In this document: positions 9,502-19,016 of the stretch, in pieces
How the letters are laid out: every line of letters starts with the position of its first letter
Position numbering within the stretch: the first letter of the stretch is position 1
NCBI RefSeq assembly: GCF_006402735.1
Contig: NZ_CP017174.1
Location: 2,359,001-2,423,000, forward strand
From: Myxococcus xanthus
Lineage (GTDB): Bacteria > Myxococcota > Myxococcia > Myxococcales > Myxococcaceae
Direction: 5' to 3'
Length of the DNA: 64,000 nt
Notes under the pieces: generated by a model
The model's input: the letters and a program-made list of their open reading frames with translations, nothing else
Databases searched by the model: none
Told to the model about the DNA's origin: nothing
Made by a program: the position numbers and the translations under genes

Positions 9502-10761
9502 TCAGGGTGCGGGGGCGTCTTGTCCAGAACCCCCCGTCCCAGGGCCTGCTTCCCCCGAGGGCGGAGCCGCCTGGCGGCTCTTCGAGCGAGGCACCGGCGA
9601 CAGCAGGTCGTCCAGCACCGGCTGAGGGGCTCCCGCGTGCCGCCCGGGCGCGGTGCTGGCCACCGTGGGCAGGGGCGTTTCCTCGGAGGGCATCTCGTCC
9701 AGCTTGAGGGTCAGCTTCATCGGGCGCCCCAGCCGGTGGACCTGGAACTTCACGTCACGGCCCACGCCCCGGGCGGCCACCTGCCAGCGCAGTGCATGCG
9801 CCCGGCGCACGCTCCGCTGGTCCACCCTGACGATGACGTCGCCCACCTGCAGGCCCGCGCGCTCGGCCGGTCCGCCTTCGACGATGTCCGTCACCACCAC
9901 CCCGCGGCCGCGCCGCAGGTTGAAGGCCTCCGCCACCTCCGGCGAGAAGTCCTGCACGCTCATGCCCAGCCACCCGCGGCGCACGCGGCCGTGGGCCTGG
10001 AGGTGCGGAATCACCGTCTTCGCGATGTCGATGGGGATGGCGAAGCCGATGCCCTGGCCCGCCACGTTGACCGCGTTGGCCACCGCCACCACGTCCCCGT
10101 GCAGGTCCAGCACCGGCCCGCCGGAGTTGCCCGGGTTGATGGAGGCGTCCATCTGCATGTAGTCGAAGTCGCCGTCGCGCCCGTTGGGCGTCACGTCCGT
10201 GCGGCCCATGTAGCTGACCACGCCCACCGTCACCGAGTGCGTCAGCCCGAACGGGTTGCCGATGACGACAATCCAGTCCGCCGAACGCACGTGCGACGCG
10301 GAGGCCAGCTTCAGCACGGGCAGCTTGCGGGGCGCGGCGATTTTCAGCAGCGCGCAGTCGGTGCGGGCGTCCTCGCCCACGACGATGGCCTCGAACTCCT
10401 CCACGTAGCCGCGCGGGTGCAGGACGGAGACGATGACCTCCACCGCGCCTTCCACCACGTGCGCGCTGGTGAGGATGTAGCCGTCCGGATGGATGATGAA
10501 GCCGGAGCCGATGCCCTTCTGCGCTTCTTCTCCAGCGGCGACGGCCTGCACGTCGGCGGCCTGCTGTGTGGTGATGGACACCACGGAGGGCATGGCCCGC
10601 CGGGCGACGTCGCTCAGCGTGGAGCGTTGCTTCTGGAGGGCGCGGTTCTGTGACTCCACCCACAACCGATTCCGCTCGCGGCCGGTGGCTTGTGCTGGCA
10701 GCACCAGCGCGCACACCAGCGCGGCGAACAGGATGACACTCTTGCCTCGCGCCCTGCCCAT
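9502..10761 (-). CDS. HtrA/DegP-type serine protease with PDZ domain
   Basis: This is a 419-residue envelope protease. A signal peptide (FAALVCALVLPAQA) leads to a trypsin-like domain with the full triad: His101 in TSAHVVEG, Asp135 in ARTDCALL and Ser213 in NPGNSGGPV. One PDZ domain follows (about 270-365, with GVVVTDIVEGGPAERAGLQVGD), then a Pro/Ala-rich tail. Proteins of this type degrade or refold damaged envelope proteins. A single PDZ resembles DegS-like or small HtrA enzymes, but the signal sequence and tail differ, so no symbol is given. Confidence 0.9.
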   Translation of the reverse strand: MGRARGKSVILFAALVCALVLPAQATGRERNRLWVESQNRALQKQRSTLSDVARRAMPSVVSITTQQAADVQAVAAGEEAQKGIGSGFIIHPDGYILTSAHVVEGAVEVIVSVLHPRGYVEEFEAIVVGEDARTDCALLKIAAPRKLPVLKLASASHVRSADWIVVIGNPFGLTHSVTVGVVSYMGRTDVTPNGRDGDFDYMQMDASINPGNSGGPVLDLHGDVVAVANAVNVAGQGIGFAIPIDIAKTVIPHLQAHGRVRRGWLGMSVQDFSPEVAEAFNLRRGRGVVVTDIVEGGPAERAGLQVGDVIVRVDQRSVRRAHALRWQVAARGVGRDVKFQVHRLGRPMKLTLKLDEMPSEETPLPTVASTAPGRHAGAPQPVLDDLLSPVPRSKSRQAAPPSGEAGPGTGGSGQDAPAP

Positions 10762-10843
10762 GGCCCCGCCTCCACCCCGACCATCCGCCTCCCGTGCAAC
10801 CTAAGGAGGAGGGAAGGCCAGGGGAAGCGGGCCCGGAGGCGGA

Positions 10844-11131
10844 CTACTTCTTCTGCGCGATGATGCGGTTCACCGCTGCACGGTCCTCGGCGCTGATGCG
10901 CTCACGAGGCGACGAATCCTTGTTTCCGGCGACGGCGTCCTTGGCGTCCTCGTACGCGTCCTCCAGCCCGTCCTTGAGCCGATCAACCGCGGACGGGTTC
11001 ACCGAGCGGCTCCACGCCCGCTCCATGTGGTTCAAGGGCGTGCGGCCATCCACCTTGCCCGAAGCCAGGAAGACGCCGAGCCCCACCGCACAGCACGTCC
11101 AGATGATGAACTTCAATGCGTTCACGCTCAC
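10844..11131 (-). CDS. small membrane-anchored hypothetical protein
   Basis: This is 95 residues. An N-terminal hydrophobic helix (about residues 6-24, LKFIIWTCCAVGLGVFLAS) is followed by a charged, helical, Asp/Glu/Lys-rich tail, suggesting one membrane pass with a soluble tail. GTG 11131 is preceded by AGGAGG at ideal spacing, which strongly supports it. It lies just upstream of the HtrA gene on the same strand and may share its transcript. I do not recognise the family. Confidence 0.7.
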   Translation of the reverse strand: MSVNALKFIIWTCCAVGLGVFLASGKVDGRTPLNHMERAWSRSVNPSAVDRLKDGLEDAYEDAKDAVAGNKDSSPRERISAEDRAAVNRIIAQKK

Positions 11132-11226
11132 AGCCTCCTACCTCTTCGTACACCAAGGAGGAGGGCGTGGCCAGTTTCCGACCGCGGCGGTGTCCAATGC
11201 GCTGACAGCGCGGGGTGGGGCCTTTA

Positions 11227-12303
11227 ATGTCCGCGCGCTTGCAACCCGAAGAACTCTTTCAGGCGGCCCGTGAGCGGGCCGCGCAGCTGGACGTAGGGCG
11301 TGGCGACGCGGCGGTGGAGCGGGTGCGCGCGGCGGCCTCGGCCCTCTTCGTCCGTATCCCCGAACCGCCGGTGTACCGCCGCGCGGAGGACCCTTCCCGC
11401 AAGGCCGCCCAGGCCCTTCTCCCCGAAGTCGAGCGGGTGTTGGCGGAGGCGCTGGCCGCGGGACGTGATGTCTCGGCGGTGGCTCCGCTGGAGAAGCTGG
11501 TGGCCGCGCTGCTGGCCCACGGCGAGGCGCTCTGCCACACGGCGGCCGGACGGCTGGAGGCCGCGGAGACGGCCTGGCGCCGGGCGCAGGAACTGGAGCG
11601 CGCCGCGCACCCGACGCGCCACCTGGTGACGTCGCCGCCGCGTCCGCCGCCGGTGTTCGACAAGGGCTCGCGTGTGTCGCGTTATGACCCGCGGCCCGCG
11701 CCCCAGGCGAGCGTGAAGCTGGTGTGCCCGAACATGGGCTGCAAGCGGGTGGGGGACTACGCGTTCCTCACCAGCCACGCCTACAACCGCTTCATCTGTC
11801 CGGTCTGCCGCACGCCCTTCCTGGCGTACTTCGGTGAGCTGCGCGGACTGGAGGTGGAGGTCGGCCGCAGCTCCAAGCGGTACTTCTTCACGGTGGACGA
11901 GGTCGGCACCACGGGCAGCACGCGCATCGAGTTCGAGGAGGCCAGCGGCCAGGAGTTCCCCTCCGCGCGGCGTGACTTGCTGGCGTTCGTCTACACGGAG
12001 GCGCGCGAGCTGAAGGCGGTGGTGAACCTCACCAACCAGCGGCTCATGTGGGTGAGCCCGGCGTCCTCGTGCTTCGTGGCCACGGTGGCGTTCGGCGAGG
12101 GCGCGCCGGAGCTCGTGGCCTTCCGCGCCTACCGCGACGACGTGCTGCGGAAGAGCGCGCCGGGCCGGGTGTTCATCCGGGGCTATTATCGGTGGGGCCC
12201 TGACGTGGCGGCGTGGGTGTCGCGGCGGCCGGTGGCCCGTGAGGGTGTGCGGTGGGTGCTGCGGCGGGTGCATGGCCGCCTGACCAGGAGTGGATTCGAG
12301 TGA
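11227..12303 (+). CDS. hypothetical protein with central zinc ribbon
   Basis: This is a 358-residue protein. The first 150 residues are Ala/Arg/Glu-rich helices, perhaps TPR-like (AAETAWRRAQELERAAH). A four-Cys zinc ribbon follows at about residues 160-190: CPNMGCKRVGDYAFL, then FICPVC. The C-terminal half is predicted beta-rich and has no motif I know. ATG 11227 is preferred over GTG 11215. Its stop overlaps the next start (GTGA), so it is coupled to the thioredoxin gene. Confidence 0.72.
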   Translation: MSARLQPEELFQAARERAAQLDVGRGDAAVERVRAAASALFVRIPEPPVYRRAEDPSRKAAQALLPEVERVLAEALAAGRDVSAVAPLEKLVAALLAHGEALCHTAAGRLEAAETAWRRAQELERAAHPTRHLVTSPPRPPPVFDKGSRVSRYDPRPAPQASVKLVCPNMGCKRVGDYAFLTSHAYNRFICPVCRTPFLAYFGELRGLEVEVGRSSKRYFFTVDEVGTTGSTRIEFEEASGQEFPSARRDLLAFVYTEARELKAVVNLTNQRLMWVSPASSCFVATVAFGEGAPELVAFRAYRDDVLRKSAPGRVFIRGYYRWGPDVAAWVSRRPVAREGVRWVLRRVHGRLTRSGFE

Positions 12304-12878
12304 CGGATAGCATCGGGGCTCCGCCTCCGGCCCCGAAAAAGGCGGGCGGCGGAACGAAGTTGGTACTGGGACTGCTGGGGGCGCTCGGCGTGGGCGGCGT
12401 GGTGTACCTGGGCGTGCTGGAAGCGCAGCGGGCCCGGCTGGTGCCGGATGGGACGACCGCGCCGACCATGGAGATGGCGCGCCATGGCGGCGGGACGATG
12501 AAGCTGGAGGACCTGAAGGGCCAGGTGGTGATGCTGGACTTCTGGGCCACCTGGTGCCCGCCGTGCCGTGAGGAGATGCCGGCGCTGGTGAAGCTGGCCA
12601 AGGAGTACGAGCCGCAGGGGCTCGTCTTCGTGGCGGCCAGCCGGGATGACGGCGACAGCGCGCCCAAACTGGTGGAGGCCTTCATGCGCAACCACCTGCC
12701 GGAACTGGCGCCGTACGTGGTGTACGCGGACGACAACGTGGCGCGGGCCTTCCAGGTCAGCGCGCTGCCGACACTCTACTTCCTGGACCGCGACGGCAAG
12801 GTGACGGACGCGCAGCGCGGCGCGCTGTCGGAGGACGGCATTCGCCGCCGCATCGAGCGCGCGCTGAAGCAGCCCTGA
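12300..12878 (+). CDS. TlpA/ResA-like thiol-disulfide oxidoreductase
   Basis: This is 192 residues with an uncleaved N-terminal anchor (about 17-40, LVLGLLGALGVGGVVYLGVL) and a thioredoxin-fold domain. The redox-active motif is WCPPC in FWATWCPPCREEM; the cis-Pro loop reads SALPTLYFLD. Such proteins reduce disulfides outside the cytoplasm, often in cytochrome c maturation, though no ccm genes are in view. GTG 12300 overlaps the previous stop and precedes the membrane anchor; a longer upstream frame lies inside the neighbour. Confidence 0.88.
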   Translation: MTDSIGAPPPAPKKAGGGTKLVLGLLGALGVGGVVYLGVLEAQRARLVPDGTTAPTMEMARHGGGTMKLEDLKGQVVMLDFWATWCPPCREEMPALVKLAKEYEPQGLVFVAASRDDGDSAPKLVEAFMRNHLPELAPYVVYADDNVARAFQVSALPTLYFLDRDGKVTDAQRGALSEDGIRRRIERALKQP

Positions 12879-12909
12879 CACGTACGCCTGAAGTGGGGGG
12901 ACTTTCGAC

Positions 12910-13779
12910 ATGTCCTGGTTCCTGACGCTGTCCTTGCTCGCGGCCACGCCGGAGGGCGGCGCCGCGAAGAAGGCGGAGGACGCCGAATCGCTGCGTCTGC
13001 GCGCCACGAAGCTCTACCGGGCGAAGAAGCTCGGTGAGGCCTGCCCTCTGTTCGAGCGCGCCGCGAAGCTCGCGCCGGAGCACGGCCCCACGCTGGCGGA
13101 CCTGGGGCTGTGTCTCCAGAAGCAGGGCCGGCAAGAGCAGGCCCTGGCCGTCTACCTGCGCGCGCTCAAGGCGAGCGGCGCGGACGCCAAGACGCGCGCC
13201 AACGTCTACTTCAACCTCGCCGCGTTCCATGACGTGACGCCTGAAGCCCTGACGCTGGAGCACCAGCCCACGCCCCGGGGCCACTATCTGGCCATCCGCG
13301 GCGCCGGGCCGTGCGCGGACCTGCCCTCCTCGGAGCCGAGCTGCGGCACCGTGCTGCAGGCGTGCTTCAGCGAATGGACGGCGCCCGTCGAGGCCGTCTA
13401 CGCGGAGACCCCGCCGATGTTCTACACGGAGACGGGCTTCAACATGCACGTCAACGGGGCCGGAGCGCGGGAGGACGCGTCCACCCCCGCGCGGCGTGGA
13501 GAGGCGGGGTACTGCCCCAACGCGCCTTCGCCGGCGGATGGGGGCTCCCCGACGGGGCGGCACTGCCTCTACTGGGCGAGCAACGAGTTGCTTGACGAGT
13601 GCCACTACAAGGAACACGTCTGCGAGGCGCAGCGGGAGCCGTGGCTGAAGAACGGAGGCAGCTGCAAGTTCGTCTACGTGAATCCTTGCGAGGGCCGCGT
13701 CGCCGTCGCGTGTAGCGGCGCCCGCTTCTCGCCCAAGCAGGTCTGGGTGGGCGAGGTGTTGGTGGCGCCCGTCCGCTGA
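12910..13779 (+). CDS. secreted TPR-containing protein
   Basis: This is 289 residues. A short signal-like start (MSWFLTLSLLAATPEG) is followed by two or three TPR units (about 25-110; LGEACPLFERAAKLAPEHGPT, QEQALAVYLRALKAS). The rest is a Cys-rich region (at least eight Cys) probably stabilised by disulfides outside the cytoplasm, which fits its place after a thiol oxidoreductase gene. Function is unknown. The convergent gene downstream is separated by a strong hairpin. Confidence 0.7.
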   Translation: MSWFLTLSLLAATPEGGAAKKAEDAESLRLRATKLYRAKKLGEACPLFERAAKLAPEHGPTLADLGLCLQKQGRQEQALAVYLRALKASGADAKTRANVYFNLAAFHDVTPEALTLEHQPTPRGHYLAIRGAGPCADLPSSEPSCGTVLQACFSEWTAPVEAVYAETPPMFYTETGFNMHVNGAGAREDASTPARRGEAGYCPNAPSPADGGSPTGRHCLYWASNELLDECHYKEHVCEAQREPWLKNGGSCKFVYVNPCEGRVAVACSGARFSPKQVWVGEVLVAPVR

Positions 13780-13781
13780 GT

Positions 13782-13811
13782 GGGGCGGGCGCCTCACGGG
13801 CGCTCCGCCCC
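13782..13811. terminator. bidirectional terminator-like hairpin
   Basis: Two arms, GGGGCGGGCGCC (13782-13793) and GGCGCTCCGCCCC (13799-13811), pair over twelve positions with one bulge and a short loop. It lies between two convergent genes, 3 bp past one stop and 12 bp from the other. No T-run follows, so termination is inferred from position and stability. Confidence 0.5.
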
Positions 13812-13823
13812 TGCTCGCGCGGG

Positions 13824-15743
13824 CTACTGCTTGCCGTCCTTGCCCGGGGCCGCGTTGGCCGGCGTCGTTCCCGGCGGCGGCTGCTGACCCGCCGGGACAA
13901 CGGTCTCCTTCTGCTCCGTCTCCACCTCGGCGCGCACGAGCCGGAAGTCGACGCGCCGGTTCTTCGCGCGGCCCAGCGCCGTGTCGTTGGTGGCAATCGG
14001 GTTGTCGAAGCCGAAGCCCTTGGAGCTGAGGCGCTTGCGCGCGATGCCCTTGGCCACCAGGTACTCGAGCACGGACTTCGCGCGGCGGTCGGACAGGCCC
14101 ATGTTGAGGGCGCGCGAGCCGCGGTTGTCGGTGTGGCCTTCGATGAGGACCGGGCCTAGCGCCGGGTTCTTCCGCAGCACCGTCGCCACCTCGTCCAGCA
14201 ACGGGTACGACTGCTTCTGGATGACGGCGGAGCCCGTCTCGAAGAGCACGTTGCCCTTGATGCGGATGCGGTCGGACTCGACGACGACGTACGGCGGCGA
14301 GTCGTACGGGCAGCCGTTGTTCTCCGGCGGACCGAACTGCTCGGGGCAGTCGTCCTCGTTGTCGGGCACCTCGTCGCCGTCGGTGTCCGGGCAGCCGTCG
14401 TAGTCCTTCGGGCCGGGCTTGTCCGGGCACTTGTCGAGCTTGTCGGGGATGCCGTCGCCGTCCGCGTCGTTCTCGTCCTCCGGGCAGCCCTTGTTGGACT
14501 TGGGGCCCGGCTTGTCGACGCAGGCGTCCTCGCCGTCGACGACGCCGTCTCCGTCCGTGTCGTAGTTCGGGTCCGGGCAGCCCTTGGTGTGCTTGGGGCC
14601 CTTCTCGTTGGCGCAGCCATCCTCGCCGTCGGGGATGCCGTCACCGTCGTTGTCCGGGTCGGGGCAACCGTCGCCGTCCTGGAAGCCGTCGATGTCCTCG
14701 GGCTCGTTGGGGCAGCGGTCGCGGATGTCGGGCACGCCGTCGCCGTCCGAGTCGATGAACGTCTCGTCGTAGCGCACCGCGAACATCACCCGCAGGGCCT
14801 CGCGGCCGTAGCCGCTGGACAGGTGGATGCCGCGGCCGACGTTGAGCTCCATGCCCCAGTTGCCCCAGACCTTGGCGCGGGCGCCCACCAGCGCCTCCCA
14901 CGGCGTCTTGAGCGTGTCGGCCTGGTCGAAGTTGAAGGGGCGCACCAGCGGGGTGCTCAGGTGCATCTCCGCCACGGCCTCCACGTCCGTGAAGCGGCCC
15001 ATGTTGGGCAGCTCCGCGATGGCGCCGGCACCCAGCGTCAGCTCGTCATCCACGAGCAGGTTGAGGTACTGCGCATGGGGCCGTAGCCGCACGCCCACGT
15101 TGCCGAGCACGCGGATGGGCACGGGGAGGGCGGTGAATCGCTGCTCCATCGCGATGCGAGGCGCCCAGAGCACGCCGCGCTCGCCGGTGAAGCTGGAGGC
15201 GCTGCCGGTGGGCAGCCGGACCTCGGCGACGAGCGACACGCCCACTGGGAACGTCTCGCGGTCCAGCAGGTGGACGCGCGGCAGCAGGCGGATGTCGCCC
15301 AGCGTGGTGCGGCCCACGCCCGCGGCGCCCGGGAAGTTGGGAGCGTTCAGCGCGTCGCGCAGCAACTGGAAGTTGTCACCCTGGAGCAGCGTGACGGGCA
15401 GATCCACCGCCAGCTCCAAGCGCTCATGGAGCTGATAGGCGAACAGCAGGTGCGCATCGAGCCGGTAGGGCAAGAGGTCGCCCAGCTTCTCGTCGCCCAG
15501 CTTCAGGGCGAGGATGCGCCAGTTGAAGTCGAACAGGAGCGCCGCGCGGAAGCTGCCCGCGGGCAGCGCGTTGCTCGTTCCTTCCAGCGCGATACCGCTG
15601 TGCTGGGCCGCGGTGGCCTTGACGGGAACGGCGTCGAATCCGCGGGCGAACGGGTCGTGGTCGGCGTGCGCAGCCACCGAGGCCAGAAGCAGGCCCAGGA
15701 CGGCGAGTCGGGTGGCTGAGCCACGCAAGCTGAAGCCTCGCAT
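13824..15743 (-). CDS. OmpA-family outer-membrane protein with thrombospondin type 3 repeats
   Basis: This is a 639-residue protein. A signal peptide ending SVAAHA is followed by a beta-rich N-terminal domain (about 30-320) that could form a small barrel. Next come about six Asp-rich thrombospondin type 3 repeats (about 325-475; units such as DTDGDGVVDGEDAC and DADGDGIPDKLDKC), known calcium binders. The C-terminal OmpA domain (about 495-615) has the peptidoglycan-binding pattern GHTDNRGSRALNMGLSDRRA. The protein should tie the outer membrane to the cell wall, with the repeats as a calcium-stiffened spacer. Confidence 0.9.
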   Translation of the reverse strand: MRGFSLRGSATRLAVLGLLLASVAAHADHDPFARGFDAVPVKATAAQHSGIALEGTSNALPAGSFRAALLFDFNWRILALKLGDEKLGDLLPYRLDAHLLFAYQLHERLELAVDLPVTLLQGDNFQLLRDALNAPNFPGAAGVGRTTLGDIRLLPRVHLLDRETFPVGVSLVAEVRLPTGSASSFTGERGVLWAPRIAMEQRFTALPVPIRVLGNVGVRLRPHAQYLNLLVDDELTLGAGAIAELPNMGRFTDVEAVAEMHLSTPLVRPFNFDQADTLKTPWEALVGARAKVWGNWGMELNVGRGIHLSSGYGREALRVMFAVRYDETFIDSDGDGVPDIRDRCPNEPEDIDGFQDGDGCPDPDNDGDGIPDGEDGCANEKGPKHTKGCPDPNYDTDGDGVVDGEDACVDKPGPKSNKGCPEDENDADGDGIPDKLDKCPDKPGPKDYDGCPDTDGDEVPDNEDDCPEQFGPPENNGCPYDSPPYVVVESDRIRIKGNVLFETGSAVIQKQSYPLLDEVATVLRKNPALGPVLIEGHTDNRGSRALNMGLSDRRAKSVLEYLVAKGIARKRLSSKGFGFDNPIATNDTALGRAKNRRVDFRLVRAEVETEQKETVVPAGQQPPPGTTPANAAPGKDGKQ

Positions 15744-15822
15744 GTTTCAGGCTCATAGCACCCGACTCCGGGGGGTGGAAGGAAACGACCCACCCCCCGG
15801 TACTGCTGATTACAGCCGTGTG

Positions 15823-17436
15823 TTATTTCTCCATGAACTGCTGCGCGGGGATGACCTGAATGGCCTCCGGGCGCAGGGGCAGCTTGGACGAGGAGATGCT
15901 CTGGTCCTGCGTCAGCAGCTCCTCGGGCTTGGGTGACGCGTAGGTGATGGGCGATGGCGCACCGGAGCGCAGCGCCTGGGCGAGCCCCTCCGCGTCCTCG
16001 GTGACGAAGGCGAAGTTGAGGGCCTCGGGCTGCACGCGGCGGCGCAGCGCCTCCTGGACGGACTGCGGCGTCATCTTCGACATGGCCTGGCGGTACTGCT
16101 CCAGGAAGTCGGGCGTGCCGTAGAAGAGCCCGTCAATGGCGTAGCCCAGCCGGCGCTGGTCCGTCTGCTCCCACAGGCGGGTGTAGCCCTGGAGGAAGCC
16201 GCGCATCAGCTCGAATCGCTCCTGGGGGATTCCCTCCTTCACCATCTGGTCCAGGAAGAACACCGCGCCGCGCGTGGCGAACACGCCGTTGGTGGGCACC
16301 ACGGGGCGAATCCACAGGGACAGGTCCTGCTGGGTGCGCGCGATGTTGGTGCGGTTGTACGTGGTGCCGGGCGACTCGATGAAGTGCTCGGCGTAGGCGT
16401 AGTCGCCGTAGTTGAGGCCGCGCTTCTCGCGCAGCTCGGTGAAGAGCACGCCAATGGACTGGCGGTGCTCGCCCAGGTTGGACATGGCGAAGGCCACCGG
16501 GAAGAAGTCCGGGTCGCCGCGGCGGATGGTGCTGACGAAGCCCATGCTGACGGCGGTGGAGAGCGTGGGCTTCTGGATGATGACGGTGCGGCCGGCCGTC
16601 GTCGGCACGGCGGGCAGCTCTACGCGCGGAGCCCCCTTCGCGGGCAGCGCGGACAGGCGCGAGCTGAGCGCCTGCGCCAGCGCGTCATCCACCGCGCCCG
16701 CCAGGCCGATGACGAGCCGGTCCTGCGTGAAGACGTGCTGGGCGTGGGCCTTCACGTCGTCCAGCGTAATCGCCTTCAACCCCTGCACGGTGCCGCCGGT
16801 GAAGTGCGCGTAGGGGTGACCCTGGTAGAGCAGGGCGTCCAGCGCGACCTTGCCCAGCGCCTCGTCATTGGCGCTGCGCAGGCCGTTCTCCACGTCGCTG
16901 ATGGCGTTGGCGCGCAGGCGCTCCAGCTCGGCGGCGTCCAGGCGTGGGGCCAGGAGCACGTCGGTGAAGATGTCCTGGAAGCGCGTCAGGAAGTCCTTGT
17001 GGACGCGGCCGGAGAACGTCGTGAACTCCTTGTCCACGAAGACGTCCAGCTCCGCGGCCATGGGGTACAGGGCCTCGAGCAGTTGCGAGGCGGTGAGCTT
17101 CTGCGTGCCGCCCTCCGCCATGAGCTGCGCGGTGAGGGCGGTGAGGCCCTCCTTGCCCTTCGGGTCGTCCACGGAGCCGGTGTGGAACACGAGCCGGAAC
17201 GAGACGATGGGCGAGTCCGGACGCGCCAGGACGACCTGCTCCATGGGCTTGGGCTGGCGCAGCGGCGTCGCGGGCACGGCCTCCGGGCGCGCGGGCCGCG
17301 GAGCGGGCTCGGGCGCCGCCGCCTGGGCGGGCACCGCGGGCGGCGGCGCGTTCTCGTCGGGAGGCGGCTTCGGCGTGGTGGCGCAGCCGGCGAGCCCCAG
17401 CAGGGCGGTGAGGGACATGAGCGCTCGGGTCTTCAT
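15823..17436 (-). CDS. M16-family zinc protease homologue lacking the catalytic motif (lipoprotein)
   Basis: This is 537 residues with lipobox LAGC, so it is a predicted envelope lipoprotein, followed by an Ala/Pro-rich linker. The rest is the paired-domain M16 fold (VSFRLVFHTGSVDDPKGKEGL at the N-terminal edge). Where active M16 enzymes carry HxxEH, this one has LTALTAQLMAEGG, so the zinc site is missing. In two-subunit M16 enzymes one subunit is catalytic and the other helps bind substrate; this looks like the second. Its ATG overlaps the stop of the active partner (TGATG). Confidence 0.88.
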   Translation of the reverse strand: MKTRALMSLTALLGLAGCATTPKPPPDENAPPPAVPAQAAAPEPAPRPARPEAVPATPLRQPKPMEQVVLARPDSPIVSFRLVFHTGSVDDPKGKEGLTALTAQLMAEGGTQKLTASQLLEALYPMAAELDVFVDKEFTTFSGRVHKDFLTRFQDIFTDVLLAPRLDAAELERLRANAISDVENGLRSANDEALGKVALDALLYQGHPYAHFTGGTVQGLKAITLDDVKAHAQHVFTQDRLVIGLAGAVDDALAQALSSRLSALPAKGAPRVELPAVPTTAGRTVIIQKPTLSTAVSMGFVSTIRRGDPDFFPVAFAMSNLGEHRQSIGVLFTELREKRGLNYGDYAYAEHFIESPGTTYNRTNIARTQQDLSLWIRPVVPTNGVFATRGAVFFLDQMVKEGIPQERFELMRGFLQGYTRLWEQTDQRRLGYAIDGLFYGTPDFLEQYRQAMSKMTPQSVQEALRRRVQPEALNFAFVTEDAEGLAQALRSGAPSPITYASPKPEELLTQDQSISSSKLPLRPEAIQVIPAQQFMEK

Positions 17437-18797
17437 CACTTCGTCCCTCCCTGGGCGTCCGTCTTGGGGGTGAGGCTGAGCAGGATGAGTTTGTTGGCGG
17501 TGAGGTAGCGCTTGGTGAAGTCGGAGAGCTGCGCGGGCGTCACCTTGGGCAGGCTCTGCAGGTGGCGCTGGAAGCCGTCGGGCGAGCCCGTGACGCCGGC
17601 GTACCAGCCGAGCTGGATGCCCACGTCCCGAGGCGTCTCCAGGGCCATGAGCGCGCCGTAGCGGGCGTGGTCCTGGATGGCCTTGAGCCGCGCGGCGTCC
17701 ACGCGGCCAGCGGCGAGCCGGCTGACCTCCTGGAGCAGCGTCTTGCGGACGGTGTCGCGGTGGCGCTCGTCCTTGAGGGTGGCGGTGAGGGTGAAGAGGT
17801 GCGGGTCGCGGTGCTCGGAGTAGTCGCTGCCAATGGACTCCACGAGCTGCTTGTCCAGGACCAGCGTCTTGTAGGCGGGGCTGGTGGGGCCGGCCAGGTA
17901 GTCCACGAGGAGCGTCTGGATGGCGGCGTCGGCCGGGCTGGTTCCGGCGCCGGGCGTGCGCCACGCAATCACCTGCCGAGGCTGCGTGGGCTGAGGCCAG
18001 TCGATGTGGGCGGTGCGAGGCCCCTTCTGGGGCGGCTCGGCAGGGACGGAGACCTGGGCGGCCTTGCGGTCCCAGGGGCCGTAGTGCTGACGCACGAGCT
18101 CCATGACCTTGGCGTCGTCGAAGTCGCCGATGATGAAGAGCAGGGTGTTGTCGGGCGTGTACCAGCGCTCGAAGAAGGTGCGGCTGTAGTCATAGGCCTG
18201 GGGCATCGCCTGGATGTCCTTGTAGAAGCCCATGGTGGTGTGTTGGTACGTGTGGCGGGTGAAGGCCGCGGCGTTGAGCTCCTCCTCCATCTTGAGGAAG
18301 GGGGCGGCGGCGTTCTTGTGGTACTCGCCGAGCACGGCGAGCGCCTCCGTCTGGAAGGACGGCTCGCTGTACTCCAGGTTCCGGAAGCGGTCCGCCTCGA
18401 TTTCGATGAGCTGGGGCAGGCCGGCGGTGGGGCCGTAGGAGTAGTAGAGGGTGATGTCGTCGGTGGTGAAGGCGTTGTCGTCGTAGCCGAAGTTCCCGAG
18501 GATGCGCTCGCGGTCGCCTTCCGGGTGCGTCTTCGTGCCCTTGAACATCATGTGCTCGAAGAAGTGGGCGAAGCCGGTGCGGCCGGGTTCCACCTCGTTG
18601 CGCGAGCCCACGCGGACCACGGTGACGTAAGCGATGATGCCGCGCGACGGGTAGGGCACGCGGACCACGGTGAGGCCGTTGGGCAGGGTGTCCGTGTGGA
18701 GGGTGTACGGGAACGCGTTCGACGCCGGGGCGGGCGCGGCGGCGGCCGGCAGGGCGGTGCCCAGCAGGAGCAGAAGGAGGGGGAGCAGTCGTCTCAT
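17436..18797 (-). CDS. M16-family zinc protease, catalytic subunit
   Basis: This is 453 residues. A signal peptide (LLPLLLLLLGTALPAAAA) is followed by the M16 peptidase fold. The inverted zinc motif HxxEH is intact at about residues 79-83 (GFAHFFEHMMF), and the downstream Glu region (ALAVLGEYHKN) is present. Predicted to cleave peptides or unfolded proteins in the periplasm together with the inactive partner encoded immediately downstream. Confidence 0.92.
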   Translation of the reverse strand: MRRLLPLLLLLLGTALPAAAAPAPASNAFPYTLHTDTLPNGLTVVRVPYPSRGIIAYVTVVRVGSRNEVEPGRTGFAHFFEHMMFKGTKTHPEGDRERILGNFGYDDNAFTTDDITLYYSYGPTAGLPQLIEIEADRFRNLEYSEPSFQTEALAVLGEYHKNAAAPFLKMEEELNAAAFTRHTYQHTTMGFYKDIQAMPQAYDYSRTFFERWYTPDNTLLFIIGDFDDAKVMELVRQHYGPWDRKAAQVSVPAEPPQKGPRTAHIDWPQPTQPRQVIAWRTPGAGTSPADAAIQTLLVDYLAGPTSPAYKTLVLDKQLVESIGSDYSEHRDPHLFTLTATLKDERHRDTVRKTLLQEVSRLAAGRVDAARLKAIQDHARYGALMALETPRDVGIQLGWYAGVTGSPDGFQRHLQSLPKVTPAQLSDFTKRYLTANKLILLSLTPKTDAQGGTK

Positions 18798-18938
18798 TCA
18801 GGTGCCTCGTGGCCGGGGCGGAAGAAGCGGGACCCGGCGGGTAGGCGACCCTACGACGGCTGGCTCGGTGGGGGAGGGGCTTGTGCGCGGAGTGTCTACG
18901 GCCGTGCGCCCAGGTGTGCCTGAAGTCGTTCAGGAGGA

Positions 18939-18966
18939 TTGACGCGCCCTCGTCAGCGGTTAATGT
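18939..18966 (+). promoter_or_regulatory. predicted sigma-70-type promoter of ssrA
   Basis: TTGACG (18939-18944) and TAATGT (18961-18966) are separated by 16 bp, about 50 bp before the mature tmRNA 5' end. Good matches to both boxes and position in front of a stable RNA support the call. Confidence 0.55.
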
Positions 18967-19016
18967 GAGGAAGACGGGGCGCGGTGAGTGGCCGCGTCAC
19001 CAGCAGTGAACCTACC

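Noticed and set aside
12757..14430. Long minus-strand frame overlapping the thioredoxin, TPR and OmpA genes
   Set aside because: It lies partly antisense to well-supported genes and in another frame of the OmpA gene. Its Arg/Gly/Pro-rich product has no motif; it is a high-GC shadow.
14300..14770. Asp-rich periodic DNA as a possible CRISPR or minisatellite
   Set aside because: The repeats are in frame within the OmpA-like gene and encode thrombospondin type 3 repeats; there are no spacer units.
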